A stretch of 32,644 nucleotides of DNA. Origin: Thomasclavelia sp. Lineage in GTDB: Bacteria > Bacillota_I > Bacilli_A > Erysipelotrichales > Coprobacillaceae. The stretch lies in the NCBI RefSeq assembly GCF_017889095.1, contig NZ_JAGHEW010000249.1:1-32644 (forward strand), given 5' to 3'. This document shows positions 1 to 6,560 of this stretch, in pieces (the first letter of the stretch is position 1; every line of letters begins with the position of its first letter). The translations under genes were made by a program, and so were the position numbers. The notes under the pieces were generated by a model, which was not told where the DNA came from, searched no databases, and was given only the letters and a program-made list of their open reading frames with translations.

Positions 1-818
1 ATAAAACTTTAGAAAATTACGCTAAAGCTAAACAAAAGCTATTTATGAAAACAAGAAATAAAAAAATTGCTGTAATTAATGGTGATGATAAACATTATCA
101 AACTTTTATGTTACCTGAAAATAACAATATTGTTATTAGTGAACATGATGGTGATTTAATCATTAAAGAAATTAAATTCACTCATTTAGGAACATCATTT
201 AAATTTGAATATTTAAATCAAGAATATCAAACGACATTAAATATGGTAGGGCGATATAACGTTTATAACTATTTAACAGCGTTGCTTTTGATTACTAATT
301 TAGGTTTTTCAATTGAAAAAATTTTAACCTTAAATGAAAATTTAAAAGCACCAGAAGGAAGAATGGAATTAATCAAATATCAAACTAACAGCGTTTTTGT
401 CGATTTTGCGCATACCCCCGATGCAGTGTTTAATGTTTTAAAAAGTGCTCAGGAATTTAAAATTGGAAAGATTATTACAATAATTGGCTGTGGTGGTGAT
501 CGTGATCCACTTAAACGACCAATAATGGGTCAAATAGCGGTTGAAAACAGTGATTATGTTATCTTTACTAGTGATAATCCTCGCAGTGAAGATCCTTTTA
601 AAATCCTTGATGATATAACTGCTAATTTAGTTAAGGACAATTATGAAGTGATTGTTGATCGTAAAGAAGCAATAAAAAAAGCAATGGGATTATTAAAGGA
701 AAATGATATTTTAATGATTCTTGGTAAAGGACATGAAAACTATCAGATCACCAAAGCTGGTAAACAGCATTTTAGTGACCAGGAAGAAGTTTATCGCTAT
801 CTTGAGGAAAATAAATAA
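1..818 (+). CDS. murE: UDP-N-acetylmuramyl-tripeptide synthetase MurE, 3' part (5' end outside window)
   Basis: Cytoplasmic Mur ligase that adds the third stem-peptide residue to UDP-MurNAc-L-Ala-D-Glu using ATP. The frame is open from base 3 through the left edge, so the ATG at 45 is internal and about half of the protein is missing. The visible 271 residues hold the end of the central ATPase domain (GRYNVYN, then FAHTPDAV at the central/C-terminal junction) and the C-terminal ligase domain (DNPRSEDP encoded from 573, and LGKGHENYQ near the end). DNPR is the family motif associated with meso-diaminopimelate recognition; lysine-adding enzymes usually differ there, so I infer a DAP-type wall. 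The gene is not next to the mraZ cluster at 11692-17445, so the usual division/cell-wall cluster is split. Its stop codon overlaps the start of the next gene by one base (TAATG), suggesting translational coupling. Confidence 0.95.
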   Translation, partial: KTLENYAKAKQKLFMKTRNKKIAVINGDDKHYQTFMLPENNNIVISEHDGDLIIKEIKFTHLGTSFKFEYLNQEYQTTLNMVGRYNVYNYLTALLLITNLGFSIEKILTLNENLKAPEGRMELIKYQTNSVFVDFAHTPDAVFNVLKSAQEFKIGKIITIIGCGGDRDPLKRPIMGQIAVENSDYVIFTSDNPRSEDPFKILDDITANLVKDNYEVIVDRKEAIKKAMGLLKENDILMILGKGHENYQITKAGKQHFSDQEEVYRYLEENK

Positions 819-1099
819 TGCGGATCCAACAAATTGATATTAGTGAAATTGAATTTAAGGAAACTGAATATAGTGATAGTTTATTGGCATCAATTAAACG
901 AATCGGTCTATCACTTCCAATTAAAGTAAAATTAGAAAATAATCGTTATTATTGTGTTGATGGTCATAAACGCTTAAGTGCTATTAGCCAGATTAATGAT
1001 CATGAATTGTATCAAAAAAGAAGAAAAATAAATATAGTAATTGTTAATAATGGTGATCTAAGATCAAATGACTGTTGGCGCAGTCGAAATTATCATTAA
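818..1099 (+). CDS. Small ParB/Srx N-terminal-domain protein
   Basis: A 93-residue protein consisting only of a ParB-like N-terminal fold: an N-terminal IDISEIEF strand, SLLASIKRIGLSLPIKV, and the box DGHKRLSA (about residues 48-55), which matches the DGHRR/GERR phosphate-binding loop of ParB/sulfiredoxin domains. There is no helix-turn-helix or dimerisation domain, so it is unlikely to be a chromosome-segregation ParB. The C-terminus, rich in Arg, Asn and Trp (RSNDCWRSRNYH), looks like a true end. ATG overlaps the murE stop codon, so expression is probably coupled to murE. In this family the domain binds or hydrolyses CTP in ParB and transfers phosphate in Srx-like relatives; which applies here cannot be told. 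Function is unknown. The 3' end overlaps a possible small ORF at 1068. Confidence 0.8.
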   Translation: MRIQQIDISEIEFKETEYSDSLLASIKRIGLSLPIKVKLENNRYYCVDGHKRLSAISQINDHELYQKRRKINIVIVNNGDLRSNDCWRSRNYH

Positions 1100-1172
1100 C
1101 AGTATAATTGCTCCTTTATTGGCGATAATGGTTATAAGTAGTTTGCAATCGGCTTATTTTGTGATAAAATAA
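1068..1172 (+). CDS. Possible 34-residue single-span membrane peptide
   Basis: An ATG ORF in the frame of murE but not of the ParB-like gene, overlapping the last 32 bases of the latter. The product is short and hydrophobic: VEIIINSIIAPLLAIMVISS forms one plausible transmembrane segment, ending SAYFVIK. A GGTGATC Shine-Dalgarno-like sequence lies at 1052-1058, nine bases before the ATG. The last codons overlap the -10 element of the promoter for the riboswitch transcript (1165-1170). The case for it is the continuous hydrophobic run in otherwise non-coding DNA and the ribosome binding site. The case against is its small size and lack of a recognised family. It is not a frameshifted tail of the ParB-like gene, whose end looks complete. 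Confidence 0.35.
   Translation: MTVGAVEIIINSIIAPLLAIMVISSLQSAYFVIK
1143..1170 (+). promoter_or_regulatory. Sigma-A promoter of riboswitch-ATPase transcript
   Basis: TTGCAA at 1143-1148, 16-base spacer, TAAAAT at 1165-1170, with a TG one base before the -10 element (extended -10). It lies just upstream of the first base-paired strand of the riboswitch (1177). Confidence 0.6.
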
Positions 1173-1293
1173 GGTTATAAAAGGGAGTAGTTAGCCAAAC
1201 GGTTTACGATGCGTCAACACGATAAGATTATCCGTATCGTAATTAAACAACGAGACTTTTATTGTATGCAAGTACGATAAAAGTCTCTTTTTT
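1173..1293 (+). promoter_or_regulatory. yybP-ykoY Mn2+ riboswitch with intrinsic terminator
   Basis: The leader carries the conserved elements of this metal-sensing riboswitch: AGGGAGTAG at 1182-1190, GCGTCAACACG at 1211-1221 and ACGAGAC near 1250-1256. Helix P1 can form between ATAAAAG (1177-1183) and CTTTTAT (1256-1262). The same 3' strand is part of the terminator stem GAGACTTTTAT...ATAAAAGTCTC (1252-1287), so the two structures exclude each other. That predicts an ON switch in which Mn2+ stabilises the aptamer and prevents termination, as known for this family. The downstream gene is a P-type ATPase, matching known Mn2+ exporters under this riboswitch (for example Lactococcus yoaB). Confidence 0.9.
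1252..1293 (+). terminator. Riboswitch expression-platform terminator
   Basis: GAGACTTTTAT (1252-1262) pairs with ATAAAAGTCTC (1277-1287), extended by four inner pairs around loop TGCAAG and followed by six T (1288-1293). Its 5' arm overlaps the riboswitch P1 strand. Confidence 0.9.
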
Positions 1294-1313
1294 GTTAGAA
1301 GGAGTGAAAATTT

Positions 1314-3914
1314 ATGAATTATAATCAAACGATTGAAGAGTTGGCACAAAAATTTTCGACCGATTTAAAACATGGTCTAACTGACAAGCAAGTTAATGAA
1401 TCTTTAGAAAAATATGGTTTAAATGAGCTGGAAAAAGCTGAAAAACAACCATTGATCGTCCGTTTTTTATTACAGTTTAAAGATGCTTTGACAATTATTT
1501 TAATTATTGCAGCTATTGTCAGTATCATTGTTGAGCCAAGTGAATGGATCGATAGTGTTATTATTGTTTTTGTTGTAATTGTTAATGCAATTTTAGGATT
1601 AATTCAAGAAAATAATGCTCAAAGAGCCCTAGAAGCATTACAAAAAATGGCCAGCCCCCATGCTAAAATTATTCGTAATGGTAAGTTAAAAACAATTGAA
1701 GCTAGCCAAATTGTTCCTGGTGATTTGTTAGTATTAGAAGCAGGTGACTGTATTGCTAGTGATGGGCGCTTAATTGAAGCTTTTAATTTAAAGGTCGATG
1801 AAAGTGCTTTGACCGGTGAAAGTGTTCCAGTTGAAAAAAATGATTTAATTATTGATCAAGATGAAGTTCCATTGGCCCAGCGTACTAATATGGTTTATGC
1901 CTCATGTAATGTTACTTACGGTAGGGGGATTGCAATTGTCGTAGCTACTGGTAAAGATAATGAAGTTGGTAAAATTGCGACAATGCTAAAACAAACTGAT
2001 CAAGAAACTACTCCTTTACAACAGCAGTTAAGCCAAATTGGTAAAATGATCGGAATGATTTGTATTGTTATTTGTATCGTTGTTTTTATCATGGAGTCAT
2101 TAGAAGGCTTAAATTTTTTAGAAGCGTTTAAAACTTCAGTGGCATTAGCGGTAGCAGCTATTCCTGAAGGACTGGCAACGGTAGTAACTGTTGTTCTAGC
2201 TTTAAGCGTTCAAAGAATGGTCAAGAAAAATGCAATTGTTAAAAGTTTACCTGCAGTAGAAACGTTAGGAAGTACGTCAATTGTTTGTAGTGATAAAACG
2301 GGTACGTTAACGCAAAATAAAATGACTGTTGTTAAAACTTATTGTTATCAAGAAGAAATTGAATTGATTGAAACAGCAAGTCAAAAAACAAAACAGTTAT
2401 TAAATTATTTTACGTTATGCTGTGATGGAACGATTTCATTTGAAAACGGTAAGGAAGTTAGTATTGGTGATCCTACGGAAACAGCCTTAGTAAAAGCCAG
2501 TTTAGAAAAAGGATTTAGTAAAGCAGCTTTGAATGAACAATATCCACGTTTTAATGAATTGGCTTTTGATAGTGATCGGAAGATGATGACGGTTTTTGTA
2601 AAAGATAATGGTAAAATTTTATCAATTACCAAAGGCGGTCCTGATGTTATCTTTGCTCGCTGTAAAAATATTGATCTTCAAGAAGTTAATCGCGTTAATG
2701 AAGCAATGTCTAATGAAGCCTTACGAGTATTAGCTCTAGGAATTCGTTACTGGGATCAAGAACCAGAAGCATATACTAGTGAAATCGTTGAACAAGATCT
2801 TACTTTCATGGGTATGGTTGGAATGATTGATCCACCACGGCAAGAAGCTAAACAGGCTGTTAAACAGGCTAAAAGTGCCGGTGTACGAACAATCATGATT
2901 ACTGGTGACCATGTAGTTACCGCTAGTGCCATTGCCAGCAGTTTGGGGATTTTACAGCCGGGTCAAAAAGCAATCATGGGTAGTGAACTAGAAAAAATGA
3001 GTGATGCAGAATTGGAAGAACATATTGAAGAATATTCAGTTTATGCCAGAGTTGCCCCTGAACATAAAGTAAGGATCGTTAAAGCTTGGAAAGCTAAAGG
3101 TAAGATCGTAGCCATGACTGGTGATGGTGTTAATGATTCACCAGCTTTAAAAGCAGCTGATATAGGTGTTGGTATGGGAATTACCGGAACTGATGTTGCT
3201 AAAGGAGCAGCTGATATGATCTTAACCGATGATAATTTTGCTACGATCATTACTTCAATCAAAGAAGGCCGTGGAATTTTTGATAATATCAAAAAAGATG
3301 TACAGTTCTTGTTATCAAGTAATATTGGTGAAGTAATTACGATTTTTGGGGCTTCATTAATATCTTTGCTTACGCCATATAATTTAGGCGTGCCATTATT
3401 ACCAATTCATTTATTATGGGTCAATTTAATTACGGATACTTTACCAGCCTTTGCTTTAGGAGTAGAACCAGTTGAAGCTGATATCATGGAAAGAAAGCCA
3501 CGTAATAAAAATGAAAACTTTTTTGCAGATGGTCTTGGATTTACAATTGCCTGGCAAGGTCTAATGATTGGTGTTTTAACCTTAATTGCTTATATGATTG
3601 GTAATAATCAAGATCATACTATTGGAATGACAATGGCTTTTATTACTTTATGTGGCTGCCAGTTAGTTCATGCATTCAACGTAAAAAGTAGTAAATCAAT
3701 TTTAAATCGAACGTTATTTAGTAATCCACATCTCTGGGGTGCCCTGGCAGCTGGATTATTATTACAAGTAATTATTTTAGCGGTTCCTGAATTAAGTATG
3801 ATCTTTAAATTGCAGCGATTAAATGCTTGGCAATGGACAATTTGTCTTGCGTTGTGTTTAACTACGACTTTGATTTGTGAAATTGTTAAATTTGTGCATC
3901 GTAACAATAAATAA
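1314..3914 (+). CDS. P2A-type cation-transporting ATPase, probably Mn2+ (or Ca2+) exporter
   Basis: An 866-residue membrane P-type ATPase of the SERCA/PMR1-like P2A class. Visible parts: cation ATPase N-terminus (residues 1-60), TM1-2, actuator loop TGES (167-170), TM4 metal-site motif PEGL (284-287), phosphorylated Asp327 in DKTGTLTQ, the nucleotide domain, hinge TGDGVND (602-608), and C-terminal helices. TM5 N670/E673 (NIGE) and TM6 N704...T707-D708 (NLITD) match ion-ligating positions of SERCA, so both ligand-bearing helices look intact. Length is normal for bacterial members. GGAG at 1300-1303 precedes the ATG. The Mn2+ riboswitch immediately upstream is the best evidence for substrate; I infer Mn2+ efflux with possible Ca2+ transport. 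It appears monocistronic, with a terminator at 4018. Confidence 0.93.
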   Translation: MNYNQTIEELAQKFSTDLKHGLTDKQVNESLEKYGLNELEKAEKQPLIVRFLLQFKDALTIILIIAAIVSIIVEPSEWIDSVIIVFVVIVNAILGLIQENNAQRALEALQKMASPHAKIIRNGKLKTIEASQIVPGDLLVLEAGDCIASDGRLIEAFNLKVDESALTGESVPVEKNDLIIDQDEVPLAQRTNMVYASCNVTYGRGIAIVVATGKDNEVGKIATMLKQTDQETTPLQQQLSQIGKMIGMICIVICIVVFIMESLEGLNFLEAFKTSVALAVAAIPEGLATVVTVVLALSVQRMVKKNAIVKSLPAVETLGSTSIVCSDKTGTLTQNKMTVVKTYCYQEEIELIETASQKTKQLLNYFTLCCDGTISFENGKEVSIGDPTETALVKASLEKGFSKAALNEQYPRFNELAFDSDRKMMTVFVKDNGKILSITKGGPDVIFARCKNIDLQEVNRVNEAMSNEALRVLALGIRYWDQEPEAYTSEIVEQDLTFMGMVGMIDPPRQEAKQAVKQAKSAGVRTIMITGDHVVTASAIASSLGILQPGQKAIMGSELEKMSDAELEEHIEEYSVYARVAPEHKVRIVKAWKAKGKIVAMTGDGVNDSPALKAADIGVGMGITGTDVAKGAADMILTDDNFATIITSIKEGRGIFDNIKKDVQFLLSSNIGEVITIFGASLISLLTPYNLGVPLLPIHLLWVNLITDTLPAFALGVEPVEADIMERKPRNKNENFFADGLGFTIAWQGLMIGVLTLIAYMIGNNQDHTIGMTMAFITLCGCQLVHAFNVKSSKSILNRTLFSNPHLWGALAAGLLLQVIILAVPELSMIFKLQRLNAWQWTICLALCLTTTLICEIVKFVHRNNK

Positions 3915-4017
3915 GTTCTAAATGATAAAATAGAAATTATTAAATTGATTTTTTCAGGCTGTTGATAAAATCGGTTTTAAATTTTTGATTTTTTAAATAA
4001 CCAGTTTGACAACATGT

Positions 4018-4044
4018 AAAAGAGCGAAAGCTCTTTTCTTTTAG
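4018..4044 (+). terminator. Intrinsic terminator downstream of the ATPase gene
   Basis: AAAAGAGC (4018-4025), GAAA tetraloop, GCTCTTTT (4030-4037), then CTTTT. It ends the ATPase transcript about 100 bases after the stop codon. The rest of 3915-4094 is AT-rich; TATAAT at 4057-4062 is a likely -10 for the next gene, without a good -35. Confidence 0.8.
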
Positions 4045-4094
4045 AATATTTTGCTTTATAATGTTAGTGTTTATTTAAATAGGGAGGAAACGTT

Positions 4095-4649
4095 ATGATT
4101 TGTAAACAATGTGGCAAAGAAATTGAAGATAATGCAAGATTTTGTCCTGAATGTGGTGCTGCAGTTGAAAACAGCAATGCTGCTAGTGGTAATAACTTTG
4201 AACAGACAACTGCTAATATTCAAGATAAAGTTGATGGATTTACGCAAAATATGAAGCAAAAAGAAGTTGAAATTTCTGGTAAAAAATTTAATATGCTTGA
4301 AGTGGTGACTTTTGCTTCAACAATTATTGCAATAGTTGCCTGCTTTTTACCATTTATCTCAGTTAGCTATTATAGTCTTAGTTTGATGGATGCTGGAAAA
4401 GATGCTATTATCTTTATAGTATTAGCTGTAGGAGCTAGTGTTTTGACTTATCTTCGTCAAGATTTACCAGCGATGTGTGTTTCAATTGTTACGGCAGTAT
4501 ATTTATTTATGGAATATACTGATGTAAAAGATACTTTAGGTTCTTATGCTAGTTTATCAATGGGATTTTATTTGATGCTTTTAGCAGTAGCTGGACTAAT
4601 CATTAGCACTTTATTAGTGTATTTAGATGGAAAAAAACAAATGAACTAA
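4095..4649 (+). CDS. Zinc-ribbon domain membrane protein, function unknown
   Basis: A 184-residue protein. The N-terminus is a classic short zinc ribbon, C3-x2-C6 and C17-x2-C20 (ICKQCGKEIEDNARFCPECG). A polar linker of about 45 residues follows, then four hydrophobic segments: about 67-92 (VVTFASTIIAIVACFLPF), 97-118, 123-141 and 152-175. No catalytic motif is visible. Such ribbon-plus-membrane proteins are common and poorly characterised in Firmicutes. GGAGGAAA (4082-4089) gives a strong ribosome binding site, and TATAAT at 4057-4062 a plausible -10. A terminator overlaps its stop codon, so it is a single-gene unit between two riboswitch-controlled transporter genes. That position does not by itself imply a shared role. 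Confidence 0.85.
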   Translation: MICKQCGKEIEDNARFCPECGAAVENSNAASGNNFEQTTANIQDKVDGFTQNMKQKEVEISGKKFNMLEVVTFASTIIAIVACFLPFISVSYYSLSLMDAGKDAIIFIVLAVGASVLTYLRQDLPAMCVSIVTAVYLFMEYTDVKDTLGSYASLSMGFYLMLLAVAGLIISTLLVYLDGKKQMN

Positions 4650-4670
4650 CGGTAAATGCCGTTAGTTTTT
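4644..4670 (+). terminator. Terminator overlapping the stop codon
   Basis: AACTAACGG (4644-4652) pairs with CCGTTAGTT (4659-4667) around TAAATG, followed by a T run. The stop codon TAA (4647-4649) lies in the 5' arm. Confidence 0.85.
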
Positions 4671-4680
4671 ATTATATTAT

Positions 4681-4709
4681 TTGCTTTTTGCAGGTAAATT
4701 GACTATAAT
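4681..4709 (+). promoter_or_regulatory. Promoter of ribU transcript
   Basis: TTGCTT (4681-4686), 17-base spacer, perfect TATAAT (4704-4709). Transcription would start around 4716, just before the FMN aptamer. Confidence 0.65.
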
Positions 4710-4722
4710 AGTATCGAAAAAT

Positions 4723-4879
4723 AAGTCTTCAGGGCAGGGTGTAATTCCCGACCGGTGGTAAAAGTCCACGAGCGCAAGCTGAATAGGTGCAATTCCTATA
4801 CCGACAGTAAAGTCTGGATGGAAGAAGAACATAGTTAAAGTGTTTTTGTCGTGAAGATTGTATTTTCATGATTTTTTTA
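4723..4879 (+). promoter_or_regulatory. FMN riboswitch (RFN element) with terminator
   Basis: The aptamer at about 4723-4830 has the hallmark RFN segments: TCTTCAGGGCAGGGTG, TTCCCGACCGGTGGTA, AGTCCACGAGCG, CCTATACCGACAGT and GGATGGAAGAAGAA. Downstream, TCGTGAA (4849-4855) pairs with TTCATGA (4865-4871), with seven T after it, forming an intrinsic terminator. The P1 5' strand AGTCTTC (4724-4730) can instead pair with GAAGATT (4853-4859), inside the terminator's 5' side. FMN binding should hold P1 closed, free that strand and terminate transcription, giving an OFF switch. The aptamer is certain; the antiterminator pairing is inferred. Confidence 0.96.
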
Positions 4880-4897
4880 TTTTTAAGGAGAAATATT

Positions 4898-5545
4898 ATG
4901 AAAAGTACGAAGACAAGAAAATTAGTACTGGCAGCTGTTTTAGCGGCCTTAGCAATGATTTTAGGATTACTGGAGATTCCTTACCCTTTAGCACCATGGT
5001 TGAATTTGGATTTATCAGAAGTGGTCGTGTTAGTAGCAATTTCAATGTTAGGATTTAAAACTGCTTTGTTTGTATGTGTGTGTAAGTTTTTTATTTCCAT
5101 TTTATTTAAAGGACCAGTTGGACCAATTGCGATTGGTCAAATAACGGCTTTGATTGCATCAATGACGATCTGTTTGGTTTATTATTATTTATCAAAGTAT
5201 TTTAAATTAAAAAATGAACTATTAACTTATATTATTAATATGATCATGACGATGTTTGTTTTTGCAATGGTGATGTTTATTTTGAACTATTTATTTGTAA
5301 CCCCAACTTATTTAATGCAAAAACCAATCTGGTATACACAATTGCCATTTGCGGTTGATATTCAGGCGTTTAATCAGCAGTATGGTACTAATATAGCGGT
5401 TCCAGGCTTTCTAAATTTTTTATCATCCTATGGTCAGGCAATCTTCATTATTTATTTTCCGTTTAATTTTATCAAAGGAATTATTTCTGGGATTGTTTAT
5501 TATTTCGTTCGTCCGATTGAAACTAAATTTAAAGAAATATCATAA
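4898..5545 (+). CDS. ribU: Riboflavin transporter RibU (ECF S-component)
   Basis: A 215-residue integral membrane protein with about six hydrophobic helices, the substrate-binding S subunit that works with a shared energy-coupling module (EcfA/A'/T, not in this window) to import riboflavin. The N-terminal RKLVLAAVLAALAMILG helix, the IPYPLAPWLNLDLSEVVVL segment and the KGPVGPI turn are typical of RibU. I chose ATG 4898 because AAGGAG (4885-4890) stands seven bases upstream; an in-frame ATG at 4868 lies inside the riboswitch terminator and has no ribosome binding site. The FMN riboswitch directly upstream independently supports the substrate. It is a single-gene unit ending at a hairpin shared with the convergent ferredoxin gene. 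Confidence 0.95.
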   Translation: MKSTKTRKLVLAAVLAALAMILGLLEIPYPLAPWLNLDLSEVVVLVAISMLGFKTALFVCVCKFFISILFKGPVGPIAIGQITALIASMTICLVYYYLSKYFKLKNELLTYIINMIMTMFVFAMVMFILNYLFVTPTYLMQKPIWYTQLPFAVDIQAFNQQYGTNIAVPGFLNFLSSYGQAIFIIYFPFNFIKGIISGIVYYFVRPIETKFKEIS

Positions 5546-5576
5546 ATTAAAAAGCAGGTCCTCCTGCTTTTTAATT
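5545..5576. terminator. Bidirectional terminator between ribU and ferredoxin gene 1
   Basis: AATTAAAAAGCAGG (5545-5558) pairs perfectly with CCTGCTTTTTAATT (5563-5576) around TCCT. The A-rich and T-rich flanks make it usable from both strands, serving convergent ribU (+) and the ferredoxin gene (-). Confidence 0.88.
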
Positions 5577-5577
5577 A

Positions 5578-5754
5578 TTATTCAATTTCAATTGCGCCTT
5601 CTGGACAAAATTGAGCTGCTTCTTCACCGTTAACCATAATATCAAATTCATTGATTACTTCAGCTACACCATCATCATTAATCGCAAAAACATCTGGTGC
5701 AATTTCTATACATACTCCACATCCAATGCATTTATCATTTACAGTAATAGCCAT
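5578..5754 (-). CDS. Ferredoxin, single [4Fe-4S] (copy 1)
   Basis: A 58-residue soluble electron carrier. Cluster ligands are C9-x2-C12-x2-C15 (CIGCGVC) and C50-P (CPEGAIEIE). The DDGVAEVI middle replaces the second cluster of 2[4Fe-4S] ferredoxins, so this is the one-cluster Thermotoga/Bacillus-like type. The protein is strongly acidic, as expected for a ferredoxin. I chose the ATG at 5754 because AAAGGAGG (5762-5769) lies seven bases upstream; a longer frame runs through the promoter and is not credible. It is the most divergent of three tandem paralogues (one residue shorter, different loop DIMVNGEE). It has its own promoter and shares a terminator with ribU. Redox partners are not visible here. 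Confidence 0.93.
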   Translation of the reverse strand: MAITVNDKCIGCGVCIEIAPDVFAINDDGVAEVINEFDIMVNGEEAAQFCPEGAIEIE

Positions 5755-5775
5755 GTTTTCCCCTCCTTTATTATC

Positions 5776-5804
5776 ATTATAATCTAAAAAAATAGAATTT
5801 CCAA
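5776..5804 (-). promoter_or_regulatory. Promoter of ferredoxin copy 1
   Basis: On the minus strand: TTGGAA (5799-5804), 17-base spacer, TATAAT (5776-5781). The same two hexamers stand before copies 2 and 3. Confidence 0.75.
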
Positions 5805-5856
5805 GATTCATAAATGAAACTTAAATTGAGAGTAAAAAGCATATATTTTATAAATA

Positions 5857-5887
5857 CAAAAAAAGACCATACTTACTATGATCTTTT
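5857..5887 (-). terminator. Terminator of ferredoxin copy 2
   Basis: Minus strand: AAAAGATCATA (5887-5877) pairs with TATGGTCTTTT (5871-5861) with one G-U pair, loop GTAAG, continuing into a run of seven T. It is nearly identical to the hairpin after copy 3. Confidence 0.8.
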
Positions 5888-5895
5888 AATTATAA

Positions 5896-6075
5896 TTATT
5901 CTTCAACTTCAATTGCTTCAACTGGACAGCATTCAGCAGCTTCTTTAGCACCATCGATATTTGCGTCATCGATTACTTCTGCTAAACCGTCATCATTAAG
6001 TGCGAAAACATCTGCTGCAACTCCAGTGCATGCTCCACATCCGATGCAATTATCATTTATAGTAATTTTAGCCAT
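5896..6075 (-). CDS. Ferredoxin, single [4Fe-4S] (copy 2)
   Basis: A 59-residue acidic one-cluster ferredoxin with ligands C10-x2-C13-x2-C16 (CIGCGACT) and C50-P. An extra cysteine at 49 (ECCP) is not shared by copies 1 and 3. The start at 6075 follows AAAGGAGG on the minus strand; the extended in-frame reading upstream runs into the promoter. It is closely related to copy 3 at 6272-6451: both begin MAKITI and end AIEVEE. Its promoter is TTGGAA (6121-6126), 18 bases, TATAAT (6097-6102), and it has its own terminator (5857-5887), so it is an independent transcription unit. The role is low-potential electron transfer; specific partners cannot be inferred. Confidence 0.93.
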   Translation of the reverse strand: MAKITINDNCIGCGACTGVAADVFALNDDGLAEVIDDANIDGAKEAAECCPVEAIEVEE

Positions 6076-6096
6076 TTTAATTCCTCCTTTGATATC

Positions 6097-6126
6097 ATTA
6101 TAACCCAAAAGAAAAGGAATTTCCAA
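6097..6126 (-). promoter_or_regulatory. Promoter of ferredoxin copy 2
   Basis: Minus strand: TTGGAA (6121-6126), 18-base spacer, TATAAT (6097-6102), the same hexamers as copy 1. Confidence 0.72.
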
Positions 6127-6240
6127 TATTTATAAATAAAACTTAAGTTTAAAAGTAAAAAAGCGGATAAAAAGAATAAAACAGTAACAAAAAAATCTAC
6201 AAATAGTGATATCGAACGATTATTTTGATTTTTTAAATAC

Positions 6241-6267
6241 AAAAAAAGACCATAATAATATGATCTT
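6241..6267 (-). terminator. Terminator of ferredoxin copy 3
   Basis: Minus strand: AAGATCATA (6267-6259) pairs with TATGGTCTT (6254-6246), four-base loop, followed by a seven-T run that overlaps the end of the stem. It is the duplicated counterpart of 5857-5887. Confidence 0.78.
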
Positions 6268-6271
6268 ATAA

Positions 6272-6451
6272 TTATTCTTCAACCTCAATTGCTGCAATTG
6301 GACATCCGTCAACCGCTTCTTTAGCACCCTCAATATTTGTATCATTAATTACTTCTGCTACCATGCCATCATTAAGTGCAAAAACATCTGGTGCAATTGC
6401 TGTACATGCTCCACATCCAATACAATTATCTTTGATCGTAATTTTAGCCAT
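6272..6451 (-). CDS. Ferredoxin, single [4Fe-4S] (copy 3)
   Basis: A 59-residue ORF read directly from the minus strand. It begins MAKITIKDNCIGCGAC and ends AAIEVEE, with ligands C10, C13, C16 and C50 (GCPIAAIE). Compared with copy 2 it has IAPDVFALNDG in place of VAADVFALNDD. GGGAGG upstream is the ribosome binding site. The promoter is TTGGAA (6496-6501), 17 bases, TATAAT (6473-6478). It is divergent from the acidic anchored protein gene at 6561, whose -10 lies at 6532-6537. It is the first of three tandem ferredoxin units on this strand, each separately promoted. Confidence is high that it is a real gene despite its length. Confidence 0.92.
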   Translation of the reverse strand: MAKITIKDNCIGCGACTAIAPDVFALNDGMVAEVINDTNIEGAKEAVDGCPIAAIEVEE

Positions 6452-6472
6452 TTTAATTCCTCCCTTATTGCC

Positions 6473-6501
6473 ATTATAACTTAAAAAAAATGAATTTCCA
6501 A
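6473..6501 (-). promoter_or_regulatory. Promoter of ferredoxin copy 3
   Basis: Minus strand: TTGGAA (6496-6501), 17-base spacer, TATAAT (6473-6478). Confidence 0.73.
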
Positions 6502-6560
6502 TATTTATAATAAATTACTAAAAAAGTATGTTATAATGTAGCACGAAAGGGTGATTTTAG

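Noticed and set aside
818-1172. ParB-like gene and the small ORF read as one frameshifted gene
   Set aside because: The ParB-like C-terminus looks complete, and the hydrophobic ORF has its own ATG and possible ribosome binding site.
3041-3292. Minus-strand open frame opposite the P-type ATPase hinge region
   Set aside because: Antisense shadow of a conserved gene; composition and lack of start signals argue against coding.
6057-6242. 61-codon minus-strand frame between ferredoxin copies 2 and 3
   Set aside because: It runs through the copy 2 promoter and ribosome binding site in another frame; no site of its own.
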